Of a DNA stretch of 64,000 bases, positions 44,263-54,179 are shown piece after piece. The notes under the pieces are model-generated. The model was given only the letters and a program-made list of their open reading frames with translations. It was not told the DNA's origin and did no database searches. The stretch is taken from the NCBI GenBank assembly GCA_026393835.1, contig JAPKZK010000079.1:18557-82556 (forward strand), read 5' to 3'. This DNA comes from Candidatus Aminicenantota bacterium (GTDB taxonomy: Bacteria > Acidobacteriota > Aminicenantia > UBA2199). How positions within the stretch are numbered: position 1 is the first letter of the stretch; each line of letters starts with the position of its first letter. The position numbers were made by a program, and so were the translations under genes.

Positions 44263-44346
44263 AAAAACCTCCTTTAGTTTTTATCAACAGATTATATAGA
44301 AATAAAAAAAATATTTCAATAAATATTTTACAAAGAAATTTTTTAT

Positions 44347-44375
44347 TTGACAAACAAGGCATTCCCGATTAAAAT
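44347..44375 (+). promoter_or_regulatory. Promoter of the glycoside-hydrolase-like gene
   Basis: Consensus TTGACA, 17-bp spacer, TAAAAT. The leader of about 50 nt ends in GAGGAG before the ATG at 44432. Confidence 0.65.
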
Positions 44376-44431
44376 TTATAACTCGATCATACGAGAACGC
44401 CATCACGCGATTACAAGATGAGGAGTAAGCC

Positions 44432-47400
44432 ATGAAACAAGCGACAATCATATTAGCGATATTTTTTGTTTTGTTATCTTTCAACAGTCTCTATGCCGCG
44501 GAGGTAGAGGATATCCCTTATACCACCGGCCAATGGGACGCCGCTTCACTGGGAAACCACCGGGCCGTGGTTTCCGTGGCCGCTAAGACCGATGCGGCGG
44601 CACTCCGTATCCCCTGGCGACGCCGGGACTTTGAACCGGAGAAGAAAAATATCATTATCATCGACGCCCAAACCGGTCAACGCATCGATAACGTGTTCCG
44701 GCTAGATATCAACCGCGAATACGGCGATTTGATCTTTCAACCCCGCACCGTGCCCGGCGACTATTACGTCTATTACCTTTCTTACTCTGCCGCCGGGTCC
44801 GCCCATTACCCCAAAGTCGAATATCAGTCCCCCCAACAAACCGCCGCCAAAAAATGGCTTAAAAACAACCGCCTTACCTCCAGCGAATCGGCAATGGAAA
44901 TATGGCCCCGATTGCCCCAGGCAGCGGTAAAAGAATTCCAGGCCATCGATGAATTTAACAGTTTCTATCCCATGGAGGTCATTGCCTCAAAAAAAGAAGT
45001 GGAAGACCTGCTGGCGAAACATGCGGATAAAAGTTACCTATTATTTCCCGAAGATCGCACCAATCCCATCCGCATGACCGACCACCTCCCCTACAAGTGG
45101 ATAAAATCCGGTCCACTGGATACTTTCAAAGGAAAGGTGGGCCAGGGTGAATATTACGTTTTCCAGGTGGGCGTCTATGCCGCTAAAGCCCCTATACCAA
45201 ACCTGGAAATAGATGTTTCCATTATAAAAAACAAACAAAATGCACTGGGAATTCCCCCCAGCGCCATGACCTGCTTCAACCTCGGCGGCTTCGATTGGGT
45301 CGGCAATCCTATTAATAAAAAATGCCCCGTGGAACAAGGAAAGATTCAATCACTGTGGTTCGGACTGGAAATTCCCGAAGAACTTATGCCGGGCGAATAT
45401 GAAGGAACGATTACCATCATACCGGAACTAGATGGAGTAGAGGTACTGCCCCCCCAAACCCTAAAACTCGAATTAACCGTCACGGATGAAGTATTTCCCG
45501 ATTACGGCGACAGCGAACCATGGAGACTTTCCCACTTGCGGTGGCTAAATTCCACGCTGGGACAGGGTTTCGGCCTGGCGGCGCCTTTCACGGAAATGAC
45601 GGTGGAGAAAAGCGTTGACGGACAAACCATCGGCTGCCTGGGGCGGTCGGTCGCCATCGGCGCAGCGGGTTTCCCCGTCAGCATCAAGAGCCGGTTTGCA
45701 CCTGGAATGACCCATATCCTGGAAGGCGCCGGCAGAGAAATCCTCACTGCCCCCATAACCCTGTCGGTGGAAGGCGTCGATGGAAAGGTATTACCCTGGG
45801 AGCCCTCGGAAAAGGAAGCTAAAATAGTCATGAAGAATCCTGGGGCCGTGGGCTGGGTGGCAAATAGCTCGGCGGCTTCGGGCTCACTGCTCATGAATTG
45901 CATGGCCATAATGGAAATGGAAGGGTATTTTGAATTTCATGTGACCCTGCGAGCTTCCCAACCGCTGGATGTTAAGGATATCCGGCTTGAAATTCCAATA
46001 GTCGGGGAAGTGGCCCGATACATGATGGGGCTGGGTTTAAAAGGGGGGTACCGCCCGGCGTCCCATGAGTGGAAATGGGATGTTCAAAAGAACCAGGACG
46101 GCGCCTGGTTGGGGGATGTCAACGCCGGGCTTCAATACAGTCTGCGGGACGTCAATTACTCACGGCCTTTGAATACCAATTTTTACCACCTCAAACCGTT
46201 GAATATGCCCGTATCCTGGTACAATGACGGCAAGGGCGGCGCCGATATCGCTGAAAAAGACGGCAATACCGTCCTGGTTAAAGCTTACAGCGGTGCACGT
46301 ACGCTCAAACCCGAAGAAGACCTGCATTTTAATTTCACCCTGTTGATCACGCCTTTTAAGCCGCTGGATACGGCAGGCCAGTGGAAAGACCGTTATTATC
46401 ACCGGTTTGAACCGCTGGATAAAATTGCAGCGACTGGGGCCAATGTTGTAAATGTGCACCATGCGACTGATATCAACCCTTTTATTAATTACCCGTTTAT
46501 GCGTCCCAAAGAAATGAAAGCCTATATCGATGAAGCGCACCGGATGGGGATGAAGGTTAAGATATATTACACCGTGCGGGAGTTGTCCAATATAGCGCCC
46601 GAGTTGTTTGCCTTGCGCAGCCTGGGCGATGAGGTTTTGGCGTATGGGCCGGGCGGCGGTTTTGCCTGGCTCCGGGAGCACCTGGGGGGAAACTATATTC
46701 CCGGGTGGCTCGTGCCCGAGTTAAAAGACGCTGCCGTTATCAACAGCGGTATGTCCCGGTGGCATAATTATTACGTCGAAGGCCTCAACTGGTTATTGGA
46801 TAATGTGGGCATCGATGGACTTTATATCGATGATGTGGCGTTTGACAGGACGATTATGAAACGGGTGCGAAAACTATTGGACTATAAACGCCCGGGTTCG
46901 CTTATTGATTTGCATTCGGCCAATCAATACAATCCCCGGGACGGGTTTACCAACAGCGCTAATCTTTATATGGAACATTTCCCTTATATTAACCGGCTCT
47001 GGTTTGGGGAGTATTTCGATTACGATTCCTCGCCGGATTTCTGGCTCATTGAAATATCGGGAATCCCATATGGCCTGATGGGGGAGATGCTGCAAGACGG
47101 CGGCAATCCCTGGCGTGGGATGATATATGGCATGACCAACCGTCTGCCCTGGGCCGGGGATCCCCGTCCGTTATGGAAGACCTGGGATGATTTCGGCATC
47201 CGGGAGAGTCAAATGATCGGTTATTGGAGTCCCGATTGCCCGGTTAAAACCGACAACAAAGATGTATTGGCCACCGCGTATGTCATTAAAGGGAAGCGTA
47301 CCATGGTAGCCGTTGCCGGGTGGGCCAAAAAAGATGTCAAATGCAAATTAAGTTTCGATTGGAATGCCCTGGGGCTGGATAGTAATAAGGTGCGGGTTAC

Positions 47401-47509
47401 AGCGCCGGCCATCAAGGATTTCCAGCCGGCCGCCGCATTTGAACTTAATAAAGCGCTGCCCATTCCCAGGGGTAAAGGATGGTTATTGATTATCGATGAA
47501 AACAAATAA
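44432..47509 (+). CDS. Large secreted glycoside-hydrolase-like protein
   Basis: 1025 residues with a signal peptide (cut after SLYAAE). The N-terminal half is beta-rich (KNHRAVV-like Ig or GH123-type N-terminal domains, DEVFPDYGDSEPWRLSHL). The second half is a TIM-barrel type catalytic region: NVVNVHHATDINPF, MKAYIDEAHRMGMKVKIYYT, GIDGLYIDDVAFDR and YMEHFPYINRLWFGEYFD have the strand-end acidic residues expected of retaining-type glycosidases. This matches proteins annotated as glycoside-hydrolase-like domains of unknown specificity (DUF6067/DUF4091 relatives). Substrate not known; the signal peptide indicates polysaccharide or glycan processing outside the cytoplasm. It is monocistronic with its own promoter and a possible T-rich terminator at 47535-47560. 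Confidence 0.75.
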   Translation: MKQATIILAIFFVLLSFNSLYAAEVEDIPYTTGQWDAASLGNHRAVVSVAAKTDAAALRIPWRRRDFEPEKKNIIIIDAQTGQRIDNVFRLDINREYGDLIFQPRTVPGDYYVYYLSYSAAGSAHYPKVEYQSPQQTAAKKWLKNNRLTSSESAMEIWPRLPQAAVKEFQAIDEFNSFYPMEVIASKKEVEDLLAKHADKSYLLFPEDRTNPIRMTDHLPYKWIKSGPLDTFKGKVGQGEYYVFQVGVYAAKAPIPNLEIDVSIIKNKQNALGIPPSAMTCFNLGGFDWVGNPINKKCPVEQGKIQSLWFGLEIPEELMPGEYEGTITIIPELDGVEVLPPQTLKLELTVTDEVFPDYGDSEPWRLSHLRWLNSTLGQGFGLAAPFTEMTVEKSVDGQTIGCLGRSVAIGAAGFPVSIKSRFAPGMTHILEGAGREILTAPITLSVEGVDGKVLPWEPSEKEAKIVMKNPGAVGWVANSSAASGSLLMNCMAIMEMEGYFEFHVTLRASQPLDVKDIRLEIPIVGEVARYMMGLGLKGGYRPASHEWKWDVQKNQDGAWLGDVNAGLQYSLRDVNYSRPLNTNFYHLKPLNMPVSWYNDGKGGADIAEKDGNTVLVKAYSGARTLKPEEDLHFNFTLLITPFKPLDTAGQWKDRYYHRFEPLDKIAATGANVVNVHHATDINPFINYPFMRPKEMKAYIDEAHRMGMKVKIYYTVRELSNIAPELFALRSLGDEVLAYGPGGGFAWLREHLGGNYIPGWLVPELKDAAVINSGMSRWHNYYVEGLNWLLDNVGIDGLYIDDVAFDRTIMKRVRKLLDYKRPGSLIDLHSANQYNPRDGFTNSANLYMEHFPYINRLWFGEYFDYDSSPDFWLIEISGIPYGLMGEMLQDGGNPWRGMIYGMTNRLPWAGDPRPLWKTWDDFGIRESQMIGYWSPDCPVKTDNKDVLATAYVIKGKRTMVAVAGWAKKDVKCKLSFDWNALGLDSNKVRVTAPAIKDFQPAAAFELNKALPIPRGKGWLLIIDENK

Positions 47510-47912
47510 AAAATGATTAGTTTTACCTGGTAATCCCCCAGTTTTTTTTTAACGGTAGACATCTGACGGATAGTCACCAGGGAGGATTATGTAGCCCCTT
47601 TCCCAAAGGGATTAACTTTAACCCGGAAAGTCTTCAATTCCGCTTGCCGGGCCCGGTCTTTTATACCGCAAGCAACCTGCATGACTTTTACCGTTCTCTC
47701 CCACGCCATATCAGTTCGTCATGAGGGGCGCCCTCGAATCTTTTTCCGGGGGCCGCAATTTTTTTTGCAACTTTTTCGCTGGAATAGTCATCTTATAAAT
47801 CGTGAAACCTGAACACCAAAACCGTTAAAATAAAAAGTTAAAATAAAAATAAAAAGCTGGAAAACACGATGAACATATTTAAACGGTATCGAGTATATGG
47901 TATATAGGAAGC
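47510..47912. other. Intergenic region before the ECF sigma operon
   Basis: A short CTGG/CCAG stem followed by nine T (about 47537-47558) could be the terminator of the preceding gene. The middle has short GC-rich inverted words (GCCCCTTTCCCAAAGGG, GCCGGGCCCGG). AT-rich DNA before 47913 must hold the sigma operon promoter but I could not fix its -35 and -10 boxes. No gene or riboswitch recognised. Confidence 0.35.
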
Positions 47913-48449
47913 ATGAAAGAGTTGATTGAACGACTTAAAAAAAAAGACGAGGCAGCTTTTAAAGAGGTAATGACCATGTTTAAACACCAGGTTTTTAACT
48001 ACCTTCACCTAATGCTGGGAAACAGGGAACTGGCCGAAGAACTGACCCAGGATACCTTTGTGAAAGTATACTTTAAAGCCGGTTCCATGAAAACCGAATA
48101 CCTGAAAGCCTGGATATTCAAAATCGCCACCAACCTCGCCCGCTCGGAATTCAGGAAACGAAAAATCAAGAAACTGCTCTCCCTTTCCGATGTCAACAAC
48201 ATCCATTATTCCTATGAACCCAACATGGAGAATGAGATCGTCCTGGACCAAATGCTCTCGGCCCTGCCGGAAAAATACCGCATCCCCGTCATCATGAAAG
48301 ATATCGATGAATTTTCTTTCGAAGAAATGGCGGAGATTTTAAAGAAACCGGTGGGCACAGTAAAGTCGCTGGTTTTCCGGGGCCACCAACAAATGAAGAA
48401 CCTTTATGGACGTCAACCGGCCCTGCAAAATGGAGGTATCTATGGATAA
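47913..48449 (+). CDS. ECF-family RNA polymerase sigma factor
   Basis: 178 residues with region 2 (FNYLHLMLGNRELAEELTQDTFVKVY, part) for -10 recognition and core binding, and region 4 (LSALPEKYRIPVIMKDIDEFSFEEMAEIL, part) ending in the helix-turn-helix GTVKSLVFRGHQQMKNL. This is the sigma-24/RpoE-like group. The stop overlaps the next start (ATGGATAA), so the small membrane protein downstream is translationally coupled and likely its regulator. The third gene is an HtrA-like protein, an arrangement reminiscent of rpoE-rse-degS envelope stress circuits. Confidence 0.93.
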   Translation: MKELIERLKKKDEAAFKEVMTMFKHQVFNYLHLMLGNRELAEELTQDTFVKVYFKAGSMKTEYLKAWIFKIATNLARSEFRKRKIKKLLSLSDVNNIHYSYEPNMENEIVLDQMLSALPEKYRIPVIMKDIDEFSFEEMAEILKKPVGTVKSLVFRGHQQMKNLYGRQPALQNGGIYG

Positions 48450-48846
48450 CACTAACAACATTAACAATACATTCAATACATTCAACCCTAACCGGTTGAA
48501 ACAGCATAACCCGGGCCATACGCTTAATGCGGATTTCGAGGCCCGGGTGTTTGCCAGGATCAAAAAGAAAAAAACGCAACGGAAAGTTGCCGCTTCCGCG
48601 GCGCTGAGTATCGCCGTTCTTGCCTTTCTGTTTATCGGCCAGGCAGTGCTTTTTCACCGGGAACCCGGGGAAAAAATATTGATCGGGCGGAATGAACGGA
48701 ATGGTGGCTATATGCAGACTGAAACTTCAATCAAAGCAAAAGAAGAGGTCCCGGTCATGGAGAATGTCGTCTTTGCATCTTACGATCGACAAACCGACTA
48801 TGCCATCGAACAGGTGGCCTATAACGAACATGAAAATACCATATAA
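48442..48846 (+). CDS. Small single-pass membrane protein, candidate anti-sigma factor
   Basis: About 134 residues. N-terminal 50 residues are cytoplasmic and Asn-rich (NNINNTFNTFN) then basic (RIKKKKTQRK); one membrane helix (ALSIAVLAFLFIGQAVLF) follows, and the C-terminal 65 residues are periplasmic and acidic. It lacks the His-x3-Cys-x2-Cys zinc anti-sigma motif. Position directly after and overlapping the ECF sigma gene, with GGAGG upstream, is the main reason to call it an anti-sigma factor. Confidence 0.55.
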   Translation: MDNTNNINNTFNTFNPNRLKQHNPGHTLNADFEARVFARIKKKKTQRKVAASAALSIAVLAFLFIGQAVLFHREPGEKILIGRNERNGGYMQTETSIKAKEEVPVMENVVFASYDRQTDYAIEQVAYNEHENTI

Positions 48847-48879
48847 AAATACAGGATGCGAGGAAGCGGAGAAATAACC

Positions 48880-50592
48880 ATGAGAAGAATACTTACCTTC
48901 ATTTTTATACTGCTGCTGCTGTTTCTTACAGCCGGCGCAGCAGGCGGTGCAGGCACTGCAAAAAGCTTACTCCAGCCTGGCGATGATGTCAAGGATATCC
49001 TGAAAAAAATATCTCCTTCCATTGTCAAAGTGGTGTCCGAGAACCATAAACGATATATTGCCACCGGCATTGTCATCGATCCGAACCATGTCGTCAGCAG
49101 CATCATCGTGACCAATCACCCTTACGAAACACTTTACGTGGAAACCGTGGAAGGCGATCAATACGACGCGACAGTGTTGGGTAAAGACCAGGAAACATCA
49201 TTGTTGCTTTTGCAAATCGCAGGAAAAGCCTTATCCCCTATCCCCCAGGCCAGGGGACTTGAAGTGGGCGACTGGGTGGCGTTGGTGGGGGTGTTTTACC
49301 AGGAATTTCCTGCCATTGTCCAGGGCATTGTCAGCAGCGTGTCCGATGATCAGTTGATACTTAATGCGCCGGTGGCGCCCGGCTCTGCCGGCGGCGCCGT
49401 GATCAATAAAAAAGGAGAATTAGTAGGCGTTGTCCGCGGCCGTTTCGACTTCGCTTTCAGCCCGGATTATACCTACCGGGACCAGTCCTATGAATTCTTT
49501 ATCCGCAGTACCAGGACCAACAACCAGGACCTATGTTATGCCGTTCCCATGCCCAAAGCGGCTGCCGTTGTCAGGGACCTGCAAAAATATGGTAAGATCA
49601 TGCGGGGATGGCTGGGGGTGTCGCTGGTCGCCAGGGGGAAAACCGATAACGTGGAAATCAACGATGTTGCCCCGGATTCCCCGGCTGAAAAAGCCGGGTT
49701 CCGCAAAGGCGATAAAATACTGGCTATTAAAGATAAACCGGTCCAAACCGGCAGCGATGTGGTACGCATCGTTAAAGCCCTTAAACCGGGAGATAATATT
49801 AAGATCGAATATGCCCGGGGCAACACGAAAAAATTCGCCCAGGTGCTCATCAGCGAACCCCGGGAACATTTCGAGTGGCGTTACCCCGCTCCGCCCGTTA
49901 TGGGACCCGGCAACAAACCGCCGGTGATACCGGAAACCGAAGACCCGTTACCCAGGGTAGAAAATTTTGTGGTTAATTTTTCCGGTTCACGGAACCTGGG
50001 AGTGGATGCCATTCCCCTTACGCCGGAACTGGCTGAAAAGTTCAATATCAAAGAAGGAAGCGGACTGCTGATCTCAAAGGTTCACAAAGAGACGGCCGCT
50101 GAAAAATACGGGTTCCAGGCGGCCGATATCATTGTCAGGGCCAGCGGCAAAATAATGGAACAAATTTCCGACCTGAGATTGGCGTTGAATGAACTGGGAG
50201 ATAACCAATCCGTCGCCATCGATGTCTACCGCGGCGGTAAACTGAAAACTTTTAATGTGGTCCCCGGGAAGTATGCAAATAAGGTTGCCGGGACATATTA
50301 CGATATGCTGGAGATGTTCGGGGACAAGATAAATGACATTAGAACCAGGATGGGCGACGAAAATAGAATCGCCATCGAAGAAGTGAAAAAATTGCAGAAA
50401 GAACGGGAAAAATTGAACGCACTGCAAGAGAACTTCTCCAAAGAGAAAGAGTTACAACTGCGTAAAGATGCTGAAATCAAAAAATACCGGGAAGAAATCG
50501 AACGACTGAAAAAAGAACAGGCAGCGTTAAAACAAGAACTGGAAAATGTGAAAAAACAAACGGAACCGGGGAAAAAAGACGCCACTAAATAA
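48880..50592 (+). CDS. HtrA/DegP-like protein with degenerate catalytic triad and two PDZ domains
   Basis: About 570 residues with a signal peptide. The trypsin-like domain is recognisable (SPSIVKVVSENH, ATGIVIDPNHV, GVVRGRFDF), but aligning it without gaps to HtrA puts Val77 at the catalytic His, Ser107 (ETSLLLLQI) at the Asp and Ala170 (PGSAGGAVIN) at the Ser of GNSGG. All three triad residues are missing, so it should not cleave proteins. Two PDZ domains follow (GWLGVSL near 245, LGVDAIPLTPELAEKF near 370) and then a Glu/Lys coiled coil of about 90 residues. It is the third gene of the ECF sigma operon; a sensor or scaffold role in envelope stress signalling is the likely inference. Confidence 0.85.
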   Translation: MRRILTFIFILLLLFLTAGAAGGAGTAKSLLQPGDDVKDILKKISPSIVKVVSENHKRYIATGIVIDPNHVVSSIIVTNHPYETLYVETVEGDQYDATVLGKDQETSLLLLQIAGKALSPIPQARGLEVGDWVALVGVFYQEFPAIVQGIVSSVSDDQLILNAPVAPGSAGGAVINKKGELVGVVRGRFDFAFSPDYTYRDQSYEFFIRSTRTNNQDLCYAVPMPKAAAVVRDLQKYGKIMRGWLGVSLVARGKTDNVEINDVAPDSPAEKAGFRKGDKILAIKDKPVQTGSDVVRIVKALKPGDNIKIEYARGNTKKFAQVLISEPREHFEWRYPAPPVMGPGNKPPVIPETEDPLPRVENFVVNFSGSRNLGVDAIPLTPELAEKFNIKEGSGLLISKVHKETAAEKYGFQAADIIVRASGKIMEQISDLRLALNELGDNQSVAIDVYRGGKLKTFNVVPGKYANKVAGTYYDMLEMFGDKINDIRTRMGDENRIAIEEVKKLQKEREKLNALQENFSKEKELQLRKDAEIKKYREEIERLKKEQAALKQELENVKKQTEPGKKDATK

Positions 50593-50812
50593 CAACACTA
50601 ACATATATTAGCTTCAAAAATCCTCTCTGGAGCCGGAGGTCACATGTGGGGTGCGGCCGCCGGCTCCCTCGGGGGGGTTCTTAAATCCCGCCCCCAGGAA
50701 AACCACCAGCGGTTTCGTAATCGTTCCCGGTGCAACATGCCAACATAAAGAGGGCGGATTATCCATATAAAGTTCAAAAAAAAATTTTTGTCTAAACTTT
50801 TAAAACAAAAAC

Positions 50813-50821
50813 TGGTATACT
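50813..50821 (+). promoter_or_regulatory. Extended -10 promoter of the MacA/MacB operon
   Basis: TGGTATACT, an extended -10 box; the -35 region is poor. GGAGAT lies 8 nt before the ATG at 50872. The 50593-50812 stretch is otherwise filled by GC-rich inverted words (GGAGCCGGAGG, GCCGCCGGCTCC) that may terminate the sigma operon. Confidence 0.4.
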
Positions 50822-50871
50822 TACGTATAAATAATCTTACTTAAACAAATGAACAAAATTGGAGATAACGA

Positions 50872-52170
50872 ATGCCCAATAACAAAAGTAAAAAGAGTAT
50901 GTCGAAGAAGAAAAAATATTTCCTGGTCATTGGGGGGATAGTCCTGCTGCTGATTTTAAGAACCGCCTTTTGCGGAAAGAAGACCCCACCCGTCATCGTC
51001 CAGACGGAGAAAGCCACTAAACGTACTATTACCCAGATCGTGACCGCCACCGGCAAGATCAACCCGGTCAATCAAGTGGTCATCACCCCTGAAGTAACAG
51101 GCGAGATTGTCGCCCTACCCGTTAAAGAAGGCGACACAGTACAGAAAGGCCAGTTGCTGATCAAAATCAAACCCGATACGTATATCGCGCAGCGGGAGCG
51201 CGCCAAAGCCAACCTGGATTCGGCCCGGGCCAACCTGAAAATGAGAAAAGTGGAACTCACCTATATCAAGGCCGAATACTACCGCGTCACTGACTTATTA
51301 AAAAACGGCGTGGCCAACCAACAGCAAATGGAAAAAGCCCAATCGGACCTCTCCTCCGCCCAGGCCCAACAAGAAGCCCTGGACGCCTCTGTTTCCCAGG
51401 CTGAGGCCGCGCTCAGGGAAGCCGACGAAAGCCTGAACAAAACCACCATCTATTCCCCCATGGACGGCACCGTTAGCCAACTCAATGTCGAACTGGGCGA
51501 ACGCATCCTGGGCAGCGGCTTTTCCCAGGGCACCAACCTCATGACCGTGGCCGACTTGAACCAGATGGAAGCCGTAATAGAAGTGGATGAAAACGATGTG
51601 GTGCTGGTCTCCGTGGGCGACAAAACCAAAATCCGGATCGACGCCTTTAAAGACAAAACATTCACCGGGACTGTTTCACAGATCGGCAACAGCGCCAAAA
51701 GCGTCGGCGAAGGCACCCAGGAAGTGGTGGTCAATTTCGAAATCAAAATCGCCCTGGACAAGGGCGGCGAAGCTGTCCGGCCGGGAATGTCCTGCAACGC
51801 CGATATCGAAACCGAAACCCGGACCGATGTACTTTCCGTCCCCATCATGAGCGTCACCGCCCGCTCTCCTAAAGATGAAAAAAAGCAGGAAACAGGAGAA
51901 ACAGGCAGCGACACCCAGGTTTTAGCCGTCCAGAAAGCAAAAGCCCGCAATAAACCACAAGAAGTCGTCTTCGCCATCAAAGATCAAAAAGCCCTTATGA
52001 AACCCGTGAAAACCGGTATCAGCGACGACACTTATATCGAAGTCAACAGCGGGTTGAACGAAGGCGAGGAAGTGGTCAGCGGTTCCTATAAAGCAATCTC
52101 AAAGGAACTGGACGATGGTTTGAAAGTGCAGGTTAAAAATGAAAATAAAGCAACTAAAAGCAATAATTAG
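50872..52170 (+). CDS. MacA/HlyD-type periplasmic adaptor
   Basis: 432 residues. A membrane anchor (FLVIGGIVLLLILRTAF) is followed by a barrel-sandwich lipoyl-like half motif (TEVTGEIVALPVKEGDTVQKGQ, part), a long alpha-hairpin coiled coil (about 105-190), the second lipoyl half (YSPMDGTVSQLNVELGE) and beta-barrel and membrane-proximal domains. It bridges the inner membrane ABC pair to an outer membrane channel. Genes for a LolD/MacB-type ATPase and two MacB-type permeases follow closely, so this is the first gene of an efflux operon. The outer membrane protein is not encoded here. Confidence 0.92.
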   Translation: MPNNKSKKSMSKKKKYFLVIGGIVLLLILRTAFCGKKTPPVIVQTEKATKRTITQIVTATGKINPVNQVVITPEVTGEIVALPVKEGDTVQKGQLLIKIKPDTYIAQRERAKANLDSARANLKMRKVELTYIKAEYYRVTDLLKNGVANQQQMEKAQSDLSSAQAQQEALDASVSQAEAALREADESLNKTTIYSPMDGTVSQLNVELGERILGSGFSQGTNLMTVADLNQMEAVIEVDENDVVLVSVGDKTKIRIDAFKDKTFTGTVSQIGNSAKSVGEGTQEVVVNFEIKIALDKGGEAVRPGMSCNADIETETRTDVLSVPIMSVTARSPKDEKKQETGETGSDTQVLAVQKAKARNKPQEVVFAIKDQKALMKPVKTGISDDTYIEVNSGLNEGEEVVSGSYKAISKELDDGLKVQVKNENKATKSNN

Positions 52171-52191
52171 CCTTAACAGGATCAGGCCAAC

Positions 52192-52923
52192 ATGAATATC
52201 ATTACTTTCGAAAACATAATGAGGCTCTACGAAGTGGGCGCCGAGGAAGTACGGGCGTTGGACGGCGTGTCGCTGGCCATCGGGAAAAATGAATACGTGG
52301 CCATCATGGGGCCGTCGGGTTCCGGGAAATCCACCCTGATGAACATCCTGGGCTGCCTTGATACACCCTCTTCAGGCACTTACCTCTTCAAAAACCTCCA
52401 GGTCAGCGATATGAGCGATAATCAATTAGCCGAAATAAGGAACCGGGAAATCGGTTTCGTTTTCCAGACCTTTAACCTGCTGCCGCGCTCCGATTCCTTG
52501 CATAATGTTGAATTGCCGTTGATTTATGCGGGAATTCCCTCATCCCAACGAAAAGAAATGGCCATGAATGCCCTGGTCAGCGTCGGCCTGGGAGACCGGG
52601 TCCATCACAAACCCAACGAACTCTCGGGCGGACAGCGGCAGCGTGTGGCCATTGCCCGGGCCCTGGTCACCAAACCGGCCATTATCCTCGCGGATGAACC
52701 CACCGGCAACCTCGATTCCAAAACCGGCGAAGATATCATGACCGTATTCTCCGAGATTCACCGCCAGGGCAATACCATCATCCTGGTTACCCATGAAGAG
52801 TACATTGCCGAACACGCCAACCGCATTATCCGCCTGCGGGACGGAAAGATCGAAAAGGATGAGAAAAATTCCCACTCCCATCATGTCCCCCTGACAAAAG
52901 CCGCCGCCATGACAGGATCATAA
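52192..52923 (+). CDS. MacB/LolD-type ABC transporter ATPase
   Basis: 243 residues with Walker [11 protein letters not shown]-loop [11 protein letters not shown], signature LSGGQRQR, Walker [13 protein letters not shown] and H-loop VTHEEYI. The [11 protein letters not shown] and [11 protein letters not shown] strings are characteristic of the MacB/LolD family that drives mechanotransmission rather than classical transport. It starts 21 bp after the adaptor gene and pairs with the two permeases downstream. The C-terminal 20 residues are His-rich (SHSHHVPL). Confidence 0.93.
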   Translation: MNIITFENIMRLYEVGAEEVRALDGVSLAIGKNEYVAIMGPSGSGKSTLMNILGCLDTPSSGTYLFKNLQVSDMSDNQLAEIRNREIGFVFQTFNLLPRSDSLHNVELPLIYAGIPSSQRKEMAMNALVSVGLGDRVHHKPNELSGGQRQRVAIARALVTKPAIILADEPTGNLDSKTGEDIMTVFSEIHRQGNTIILVTHEEYIAEHANRIIRLRDGKIEKDEKNSHSHHVPLTKAAAMTGS

Positions 52924-52946
52924 TTTATCCTGGAGGAGAAACAAAA

Positions 52947-54179
52947 TTGAATCGCTATTGGTTTGAATTAAAAGAAGGTGTGCTGTTTTCCCTCAAGGCC
53001 ATTAAAGCCAACAAAGCCCGTTCGATGCTGACCACACTGGGCATCGTTATCGGGATATGTTCGGTGGCGTTGATGGCAACCGCCATCAAGGGCATCGATC
53101 GCGCGTTCGAACAGGGTATCAGCGCGCTGGGGGCCGAAAACCTGTGGATCGATAAGTGGCCCTGGTTCACCGATGCGGAATGGTGGAAAATACGCAACCG
53201 CCGAAATTTAACCATGGAAAATTACGAGAAATATAAATCCCTGGCCAGGAAACCCCTTGCCGTGGCGCCAACCTTGTGGTCATCATGCAAAGTCCAGTAC
53301 AATGGTCACTATATCGAGGACACACTGGTAACCGGCTCCACCGCCGATTACGTGAAGACCACCAATTTCGACTTTGCCCGGGGCCGTTTTTTCTCAGAAA
53401 TAGAGGCCGATGGTTCCCGGGATGTCGCCGTGGTGGGCAACGATATTGTCGAGAACTTGTTCAAACATATCAACCCGGTGGACCAATATATCGAGGTCGA
53501 CCGCATCAAATTTAAAATCGTGGGCGTCTTGAAAAAACAGGGCAGCAACTTGCTCGGTGATTTCAATCCCGACAAGCAAGTCTACATACCTATCGGCGCA
53601 TCGATCAAATATTACACCGGCCATAGGCGTAGTATCGCTATGGTGGTCCGGGCCAGGAGTACAGCCCAGGTCAAGGAAACCGCCGAAGAAGCCGAGGAAA
53701 TGATGCGCCGCGCACGGGGACTTAGATACAATCAAGAGAATGATTTCTCCATCAACCAGCAGGAAGGCTTGATGCGTAATTATAATCAAACGGTCGGCGT
53801 CATCAAAATGGTGGGGTTGTTTATCACCGGGTTGTCCCTATTGGTCGGCGCCATCGGCATCATGAACATCATGTTTGTCTCAGTCAAGGAACGCACCAGG
53901 GAGATCGGTATCCGCAAGGCCATCGGGGCCAAGAAACGGACCATTCTCAGCCAATTCCTGGCTGAAGCGGCCTTGATTTGTTTGATCGGCGGTATGATCG
54001 GTCTTATGTTGGCGATTGGTTTGAGTATGCTCATCAATAAATTTTTACCAACCAGTGTACAAATGGACACGGTCTTGTTGGCCATAACCATTTCTATACT
54101 AACCGGTATTATATCGGGGTTTGTCCCGGCTTATACGGCCGCTAAAATGGACCCCGTCGACGCTTTGAGGTACGAGTAA
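52947..54179 (+). CDS. MacB-type ABC permease (first)
   Basis: 410 residues, TTG start supported by GGAGGAG 9 nt upstream. One N-terminal membrane helix (ARSMLTTLGIVIGICSVALM), a large periplasmic MacB-PCD domain (about 50-270) and three C-terminal helices with the FtsX core (SLLVGAIGIMNIMFVSVKERTREIGIRKAIG, part). With the ATPase and adaptor it would expel small molecules, peptides or lipoproteins. Its stop overlaps the next start by one base (TAATG). Confidence 0.92.
   Translation: MNRYWFELKEGVLFSLKAIKANKARSMLTTLGIVIGICSVALMATAIKGIDRAFEQGISALGAENLWIDKWPWFTDAEWWKIRNRRNLTMENYEKYKSLARKPLAVAPTLWSSCKVQYNGHYIEDTLVTGSTADYVKTTNFDFARGRFFSEIEADGSRDVAVVGNDIVENLFKHINPVDQYIEVDRIKFKIVGVLKKQGSNLLGDFNPDKQVYIPIGASIKYYTGHRRSIAMVVRARSTAQVKETAEEAEEMMRRARGLRYNQENDFSINQQEGLMRNYNQTVGVIKMVGLFITGLSLLVGAIGIMNIMFVSVKERTREIGIRKAIGAKKRTILSQFLAEAALICLIGGMIGLMLAIGLSMLINKFLPTSVQMDTVLLAITISILTGIISGFVPAYTAAKMDPVDALRYE

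Noticed and set aside
47510..47912. Riboswitch or small RNA upstream of the sigma gene
   Set aside because: Some inverted words are present but I could not match a known riboswitch core, so no call is made.
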